Shown piece after piece: positions 5,559-9,592 of a stretch of DNA of 9,592 nucleotides. Position numbers and translations under genes: made by a program. Each line of letters starts with the position of its first letter. Positions within the stretch are counted from its first letter, which is position 1. Under the pieces are notes generated by a model, which worked only from the letters and a program-made list of their open reading frames with translations, did no database searches and was not told where the DNA came from. This DNA comes from DASCOT01 sp036012155. GTDB lineage: Bacteria > Acidobacteriota > UBA890 > WLXD01. The DNA lies in contig DASCOT010000137.1 of assembly GCA_036012155.1 (NCBI GenBank), positions 1-9,592 of the forward strand, given 5' to 3'.

Positions 5559-7796
5559 ATGGTCACTGGGGGGTCCGGATTGCAACGAAGCTTGTTTCCG
5601 ACAGGCGCCTGGTCGCCGCTCGCATACGTCGGCGTTCTGGCCAGCTTGCTGGTCGCGTCGCCCGTCTCTGCGCAGACCGCGCCGCGGCCGACCAAGACGG
5701 CGCGGGCAACGCGTACGAGCACCGCGCCGCTCATCGACGGTCGCGTCGACGACGCCGTGTGGGAAGCGGCTGAAGTAATCAGCGACTTCGTGCAGAAGGA
5801 TCCCGTCGCTGGAGCGGCTCCTTCGCAGCGCACCGAGGTACGGATTCTCTACGACGACCAAAACCTCTACTTCGGCTGGACGCTGTACGACGACAACCCC
5901 GAAGCGATCGTGGCGACATCGCTAGAGCGCGATGCGTTCAAGATTGACGACGACCACATCACGATGGTGCTCGATACCTTCCATGACCACCGCAACAGCT
6001 TCATGTTTTCCGCCAACCCCCTGGGCACCAAGTTCGACTGGGTGATCACCGATGAAAGCCAGGTGAACAGCAACTGGGACGAGGCCTGGGAGATCGCCAC
6101 GGCTTTCACGGAGGAAGGGTGGGAGGCCGAGGTGGTGATCCCGTTCGCTATTCTCAGGTATCCAACTGGCACCCATGTTTGGGGCTTGGAGTTCGATCGC
6201 GGCATCGGCCGTCACCGCGAGGAGATCCACTGGAACAACACGGGCCGGGACTACGACTGGCGGGCGATCTCGCAATCCGGCCACCTGACCGGACTGGAGA
6301 ACCTGAAGCTCACCGATCGATTTCGTCTCAAGCCGTTCGTTACCGGCGGATACGATTGGTTGAAGCAGCGAGACGATCCGGTGTCAGAAGGAACGAGCGA
6401 GTTCGGTCTTGAGGTCTTCAAAGTCCAGCTGACCCCCAACCTCACGGCCAACCTGACCGCGAACACCGATTTTGCACAGGTGGAGGTCGACGACCAGCGA
6501 GTCAACCTCACCCGCTTCTCGTTGTTCTTTCCAGAGAAACGCGAGTTCTTCCTCGAGGCCAACGACAGCTTCACCTTCGGCACGCTATCGCGCCGTGGCC
6601 AGGGCGGCGGCGGCGGCTTTGGCAGGCAGCCGCCGTTGGCGCTGTTGTTCTTCTCGCGGCGAATGGGGCTGGGGCCGAGCGGCGAGCCCGTTCCTATTCG
6701 CTTCGGCGGCAAGCTCACCGGCAAGATCGGCAGTGGGAACGTGGGCATGCTCAACGTGCAGACCGACGACTCTCAGTTTGGCGCCGGCCAGAACTACACG
6801 GCGGTGCGTTGGAAACAGGATGTCATGGGTCGCTCCAGCATCGGGGCGCTGTTCACCAACGTGCAGGGGGCCGACGGCGAGTTCAATCGCGTCCTCGGGG
6901 CCGATGTCGACTTCACGTTCTTCGACCATCTGTTCGTCTCCGGGTTTGTCGCCGGGATGAGCGACAGCGATGTCGAGGACAACCCGTGGGCCGGCCAATT
7001 CAGCGTTGGGTGGGATACCGATAAGTTGGGGGCTTCGGCCGACGTGACCTACATCGACGAGGACTTCGACAGTGACCTCGGCTTCATCCTGCGGCGCGAC
7101 ATCATTCGCCAGAACTATCAAGGGCGATGGTCATCGCGGCCTGGGTGGGCATTCCTGAGGCGGACCTCTTTGACAGGGTCGCTCGAGCACATCACCGATA
7201 CCTCCGGTCGCCTCGTCTCTCGCCGTGCCGCCGCCGAGACGGGCTTCGAGCTCGACTCCGGCGAACGGCTCACTTTGAGCGTGCACCGGAACTTCGAGCG
7301 CCTGGATTTCGATTTCCAGATCGACGATCAGGTGACCATCCCGATCGGCAGTTACGCCTGGACCGACGGACGGGTCACCCTGCGCATGACCGATCGCCGT
7401 TGGCTCAGCGGTAACGTGAGTGTCGACCTCGGAGACTTCTACGATGGCACGCGGTTCGGGATCGGCGGTGGGCCCTCGATCCGGTTCAGCGCGCGCTTTG
7501 GCCTGCAGCCTGAATACCGCTACAACCGCGTGCGATTGTCCGGTGGCGCGTTCGATACGCATCTGGCCCGCGTGCGCGCCAATCTGCACTTCTCGGATCG
7601 AGTACTGATCGACTCGCTCGCCCAGTACAGTAGCTCCAGCGACCAGGTATCGCTGTTCGCGCGGCTGCGGTACATCTACCGCACCGGCGACGACTTCTAC
7701 CTCGTCTATCGACAGACGAGCGCTTACGAAGGCGTGTTCGATGGACTCCACGATCGGTCGCTGACCGCCAAGATGACGTACGCGTTCGACTGGTAG
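5559..7796 (+). CDS. CBM9-like / DUF5916 outer-membrane beta-barrel protein, complete
   Basis: The 745-residue precursor begins with a signal peptide: a short N-region with Arg10, hydrophobic core about 20-33, and a likely signal peptidase I site after VSA at residue 38. Residues about 55-235 form a carbohydrate-binding-family-9-like beta-sandwich (LIDGRVDDAVWEAA at 58-71, VRILYDDQNLYFGW at 94-107, DDHITMVLDTF at 131-141, EAEVVIPFAILRY at 189-201). DUF5916 follows, with the signature block DFAQVEVDD (304-312), VNLTRFSLFFPEKREFFLE (315-333) and FFSRRMGLG (364-372), then many amphipathic strands and a terminal aromatic residue (AFDW), as in outer-membrane barrels. The ligand is unknown. The frame is open back to 5490 inside the DUF2339 gene, but starting at the ATG at 5559 places the signal peptide correctly. 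A TTG at 5580 after a G-run is an alternative start. The closest relative in the window is the partial copy at 1-107. Confidence 0.88.
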   Translation: MVTGGSGLQRSLFPTGAWSPLAYVGVLASLLVASPVSAQTAPRPTKTARATRTSTAPLIDGRVDDAVWEAAEVISDFVQKDPVAGAAPSQRTEVRILYDDQNLYFGWTLYDDNPEAIVATSLERDAFKIDDDHITMVLDTFHDHRNSFMFSANPLGTKFDWVITDESQVNSNWDEAWEIATAFTEEGWEAEVVIPFAILRYPTGTHVWGLEFDRGIGRHREEIHWNNTGRDYDWRAISQSGHLTGLENLKLTDRFRLKPFVTGGYDWLKQRDDPVSEGTSEFGLEVFKVQLTPNLTANLTANTDFAQVEVDDQRVNLTRFSLFFPEKREFFLEANDSFTFGTLSRRGQGGGGGFGRQPPLALLFFSRRMGLGPSGEPVPIRFGGKLTGKIGSGNVGMLNVQTDDSQFGAGQNYTAVRWKQDVMGRSSIGALFTNVQGADGEFNRVLGADVDFTFFDHLFVSGFVAGMSDSDVEDNPWAGQFSVGWDTDKLGASADVTYIDEDFDSDLGFILRRDIIRQNYQGRWSSRPGWAFLRRTSLTGSLEHITDTSGRLVSRRAAAETGFELDSGERLTLSVHRNFERLDFDFQIDDQVTIPIGSYAWTDGRVTLRMTDRRWLSGNVSVDLGDFYDGTRFGIGGGPSIRFSARFGLQPEYRYNRVRLSGGAFDTHLARVRANLHFSDRVLIDSLAQYSSSSDQVSLFARLRYIYRTGDDFYLVYRQTSAYEGVFDGLHDRSLTAKMTYAFDW

Positions 7797-7810
7797 CGGC
7801 GGTTGCGGAA

Positions 7811-7838
7811 ACGCCCGAGGTCCGTAGCTCGAGGGCGT
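7811..7838. terminator. Hairpin between convergent genes, possible bidirectional terminator
   Basis: The 45-bp gap between the stop of the barrel gene (7796) and the stop of the FAD oxidoreductase (7842) contains an inverted repeat. ACGCCC (7811-7816) pairs with GGGCGT (7833-7838), extended by GAG (7817-7819) with CTC (7828-7830) across a two-base bulge. Its position between two converging genes fits a shared terminator. Neither side has a clear T-tract, so it is not a canonical Rho-independent terminator. Confidence 0.4.
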
Positions 7839-7841
7839 CTG

Positions 7842-9011
7842 TCACTCGTCTTCGTACTCGTGTTCGGCCTCGATCAGGTTGCCCTCGGCGAAACGTTCGG
7901 GGCGGAAGGCGCTGATGTCGACCGTCGAGGCCTTGCCATCGAGCAGCAGCTCGGACATCACGACGCCTATCGCTGGTGAGATCTTGAATCCCATCCCGGA
8001 GAAGCCCGCGGCGATGTACAACCCGGAAACCCCGGGAATCTCGCCGAGGATCGGCCGAGCATCGGGGCTCACGTCGTAGATTCCCGTGACGGCGCGTTGG
8101 ATGCCGGCTTCCTCGAGCGCCGGAATGCGGCCGGTGGCGCCCATGATCAGATCGGCTAGGTCTTCTTCGGGAGGGTTTTGCTGGAAGTCGCTGGGATCGA
8201 CGTCGCGGTCGCCGTAGAAATCTCCTACCAAGGTGAGATCACCGGCGTCGGATCGGAGGTATGTCCTCGTTATGGAGTCGATACAGGCGCAACCTTCCGA
8301 TTTCATACCCGGGGGATTCTGCAGGACAGCCACCTGGTGGTATTCAGGCTCGATCGGCAGGTCCAGGCGCAGCGTGCTCAGCAGCGGCCTCGTCCAGGGT
8401 CCGATCGCCGATACCACAACCGGGGCCTCGATGGTGCCGTCATCAGTCTCTACGGCGCGGATCCGGTCGCCGGAGACATGGAGTGCCGTGGCGCCCGTGT
8501 GCGGCCGGTAATCGACGCCCATTTCCCGAGCGCGTGACAGGAAGTCGCCGGCGACCACGGCGCCGTCACCGTATCCGGAATCTGGCTCGTAGGCGGCCAG
8601 GGCAACGTCATCGACTTTCCAGTCGGGCTCCATCCGGGAAAGTTCATCGGCGCCGATGAGCTCGACCTCGGCCCCGAGACCGCGCTGCATGTCGACCTGT
8701 GCTCGCAGTCGATCTACCTCGGCTTCTGGCACGAGTCGTACGAAACCGACCTGGCGGAAGTGTCTCGGCCGCTCGACGAGCTCTTCCCAGTTCTTGAACA
8801 TCTCGAGACTTCTCAGCGCCAGCTCGACCTCCGGGGGAAAGCTGTAGTGCATACGGATGAGGGCGGAAGACCGCCCGCTGCCACCCGTTGCTACTACGTC
8901 GCGGTCGAGCACGACGACCCGACCAGGGGCACGTTGGGCGAGCTGGAAAGCGATCGAAGTGCCGATTACTCCAGCCCCCAAGATGACGATGTCAACATTC
9001 TTGTTGCTCAC
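7842..9011 (-). CDS. FAD-dependent oxidoreductase, DAO family (DadA / sarcosine oxidase beta-like)
   Basis: The 389-residue protein has an N-terminal Rossmann FAD site, DIVILGAGVIGTSIAFQLA (7-25; glycines 12, 14 and 17), with the acidic ribose-binding residue Asp36 at the end of the second strand (VVVLDRD). The flavin loop TGGSGRSSALIR (42-53) follows. The C-terminal FAD contact region GIYDVSPDARPILGEIP (310-326) and YIAAGFSGMGFKISPAIG (332-349) is typical of DAO-family amine and amino-acid oxidases/dehydrogenases. The likely reaction is oxidation of an N-methyl or alpha-amino compound to an imine with FAD; substrate and electron acceptor cannot be read. An unusual acidic tail (EAEHEYEDE) ends the protein. 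It starts with GTG, preceded by GGGAGG five bases upstream, and its GTGA overlaps the stop of the upstream phytoene-desaturase-like remnant, implying translational coupling. The upstream IS may have removed its native promoter. Confidence 0.92.
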   Translation of the reverse strand: MSNKNVDIVILGAGVIGTSIAFQLAQRAPGRVVVLDRDVVATGGSGRSSALIRMHYSFPPEVELALRSLEMFKNWEELVERPRHFRQVGFVRLVPEAEVDRLRAQVDMQRGLGAEVELIGADELSRMEPDWKVDDVALAAYEPDSGYGDGAVVAGDFLSRAREMGVDYRPHTGATALHVSGDRIRAVETDDGTIEAPVVVSAIGPWTRPLLSTLRLDLPIEPEYHQVAVLQNPPGMKSEGCACIDSITRTYLRSDAGDLTLVGDFYGDRDVDPSDFQQNPPEEDLADLIMGATGRIPALEEAGIQRAVTGIYDVSPDARPILGEIPGVSGLYIAAGFSGMGFKISPAIGVVMSELLLDGKASTVDISAFRPERFAEGNLIEAEHEYEDE

Positions 9012-9455
9012 GCGCGCCTCCCGCGTAGATCACCAAGCACCTGCTTGGCAGCGTTGTGGCCTGGTGCCGCAGTGACGCCGCCGCCAGGATGTGCGCCGGC
9101 GCCACAGAGGTAGAGACTCTGCACGGGTGTTCGGTACTGCGCCCACCCCGGCACCGGCCGCATGAAAAACAGTTGTTCGAGACTCAAATCGCCATGGAAG
9201 ATGTTGCCTTCGGTAAGTCCGTAGGTGCGCTCCAGGTCGAGTGGCGTGATCACCTGTCGGGCCACTACCGCTTCCGGGACGTTGGGCGCGTATTGTCCGA
9301 TTGTAGAGACTACCCGGTCACCGAGCAGATCACGGTTCTCGTCCCATGTGCCATCCCGTAGACGATAAGGGACGTACTGGACGAAGCAGCCGACGATGTG
9401 CTGCCCCGCCGGCGCCAGCGTGTCGTCGACGACCGATGCCCAAACGCAGTCCACC
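9008..9455 (-). pseudogene. C-terminal remnant of a phytoene desaturase / PYROXD2-like FAD oxidoreductase, interrupted by an IS3-family element
   Basis: About 148 residues remain, whereas intact members of this flavoprotein family are roughly 500-540 residues long. The remnant matches the family C-terminus closely: SVVDDTLAPAGQHI (7-20), CFVQYVPYRLRDGTWD (23-38), QYAPNV (54-59), RQVITPLDLERTYGLTEGNIFHG (66-88), QLFFMRPVPGWAQYRTP (94-110) and the FAD-binding end YLCGAGAHPGGGVTAAPGHNAA (115-136). The N-terminal Rossmann FAD domain is missing because an IS end begins at about 9456. A GTG at 9452-9454 opens the frame but only by chance next to the junction. Upstream, the frame runs into IS sequence and stops at a TGA (9491-9493). 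Without its nucleotide-binding domain the product cannot be a functional flavoenzyme. The gene is the first of a coupled pair with the DAO-family oxidoreductase. Whether the missing part survives beyond the IS lies outside the window. Confidence 0.85.
9017..9022 (-). promoter_or_regulatory. Ribosome binding site of the FAD oxidoreductase, inside the upstream gene's end
   Basis: On the minus strand GGGAGG lies five bases before the GTG start at 9009-9011, within the last codons of the upstream flavoprotein reading frame. Together with the GTGA stop/start overlap this supports the GTG start and coupled translation. Confidence 0.7.
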
Positions 9456-9475
9456 TGACCTGACCCCCAAAAACG

Positions 9476-9504
9476 GATCCAGATGTAATCTCACGATCTG
9501 GGTC
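9476..9504 (+). repeat. Inverted repeat (hairpin) in the IS leader ahead of OrfA
   Basis: GATCCAGAT (9476-9484) and ATCTGGGTC (9496-9504) can form a nine-base-pair stem with one G-T wobble and an eleven-base loop. It sits upstream of, and does not cover, the OrfA ribosome binding site. It may limit read-through transcription or translation into the transposase from outside promoters, as leader structures in other insertion sequences do, but this is inference. Confidence 0.45.
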
Positions 9505-9521
9505 GAAGAAGGGAGGTCAGA

Positions 9522-9592
9522 ATGCCGAGTAAGAGGCACAGCGCCGAGCAGATCGTACGCAAGCTCCGGGAGGCCGAAGTGGAGCAGGCGCG
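9522..9592 (+). CDS. IS3-family transposase OrfA, N-terminal fragment (3' end outside window)
   Basis: Twenty-three complete codons are visible: MPSKRHSAEQIVRKLREAEV followed by EQA. This is the well-known opening of IS3-family OrfA proteins (M-P-x-K-R-H-x-x-E-x-I-V-x-K-L-R-x-A-E-V), the first helix of the helix-turn-helix DNA-binding domain. A strong Shine-Dalgarno, GGGAGG at 9511-9516, lies five bases upstream of the ATG. In intact elements OrfA is about 90-100 residues and OrfB, with the DDE catalytic domain, is usually made as an OrfAB fusion by -1 frameshifting; neither can be checked here. Whether the element is complete is unknown. Confidence 0.85.
   Translation, partial: MPSKRHSAEQIVRKLREAEVEQA

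Larger units (their letters stand above)
9456..9592 (+). mobile_element. Left end of an IS3-family insertion sequence (continues beyond window)
   Basis: The element appears to begin with TGACCTGACCCCCAAAAACG at 9456, a terminal-inverted-repeat-like sequence starting with TG as IS3-family ends do. It is followed by a 66-base leader and then a plus-strand OrfA start. The boundary is inferred from two facts: the recognisable phytoene-desaturase coding sequence stops there, and the transposase leader starts there. ACCTG is repeated in tandem at 9453-9462, so the exact first base is uncertain by a few positions. A 3-4 bp target duplication (perhaps ACC at 9453-9455) would be expected but cannot be checked because the right end is not in the window. 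A copy of this element elsewhere in the genome is likely. Confidence 0.8.

Noticed and set aside
7131..7751. 206-codon minus-strand open frame within the barrel gene
   Set aside because: It is antisense to a well-supported beta-barrel coding region and has no motif.
9456..9521. Outward (minus-strand) promoter in the IS left end that could drive the FAD oxidoreductase
   Set aside because: The best pairings I can find (for example TTCGAC with TACATC) have a 14-base spacer and poor matches. I cannot support a promoter.

Overview
The window is GC-rich, densely coding bacterial DNA. Two genes encode a signal-peptide-bearing protein of the CBM9-like/DUF5916 outer-membrane barrel type, one complete and one cut by the window edge. 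This points to a Gram-negative, outer-membrane-bearing bacterium. In my knowledge DUF5916 barrels are common in Gemmatimonadota, Acidobacteriota, Bacteroidota and related environmental lineages. The sequence alone does not allow a firm taxonomic call.

Layout, left to right. (1) 1-107: the C-terminal tail of a DUF5916-type barrel, a paralogue of the complete copy further right. (2) 104-2213, minus strand: a likely two-gene unit, a class I/II PLP aminotransferase followed 43 bp later by a TauE/SafE-type permease whose stop codon overlaps that of gene 1. (3) 2214-2613: a 400-bp divergent intergenic region with no gene I can support. (4) 2614-7796, plus strand: a class II histone-deacetylase-like zinc amidohydrolase, a DUF2339 multispanning membrane protein, and 11 bp later the complete DUF5916 barrel. 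(5) 7797-7841: a short convergent gap with a hairpin. (6) 7842-9455, minus strand: a DadA/SoxB-like FAD oxidoreductase translationally coupled (GTGA overlap) to the C-terminal remnant of a phytoene-desaturase/PYROXD2-like flavoprotein. (7) 9456-9592: the left end of an IS3-family insertion sequence with the first 23 codons of its OrfA, which breaks the phytoene-desaturase-like gene.

How the genes may work together. The soluble enzymes (aminotransferase, HDAC-like deacylase, amine/amino-acid oxidase-like flavoprotein, second flavoprotein) look like small-molecule nitrogen metabolism, and the permease and barrel are envelope proteins. No complete pathway can be read from the window. The best supported structural stories are the pair of DUF5916 paralogues bracketing about 5.4 kb of unrelated genes, and the IS3 insertion that truncates the first gene of a coupled flavoprotein operon and probably separates the second gene from its promoter. 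I see no CRISPR array, tRNA, rRNA, phage module or recognisable defence system. I do not see a convincing new biological system here.
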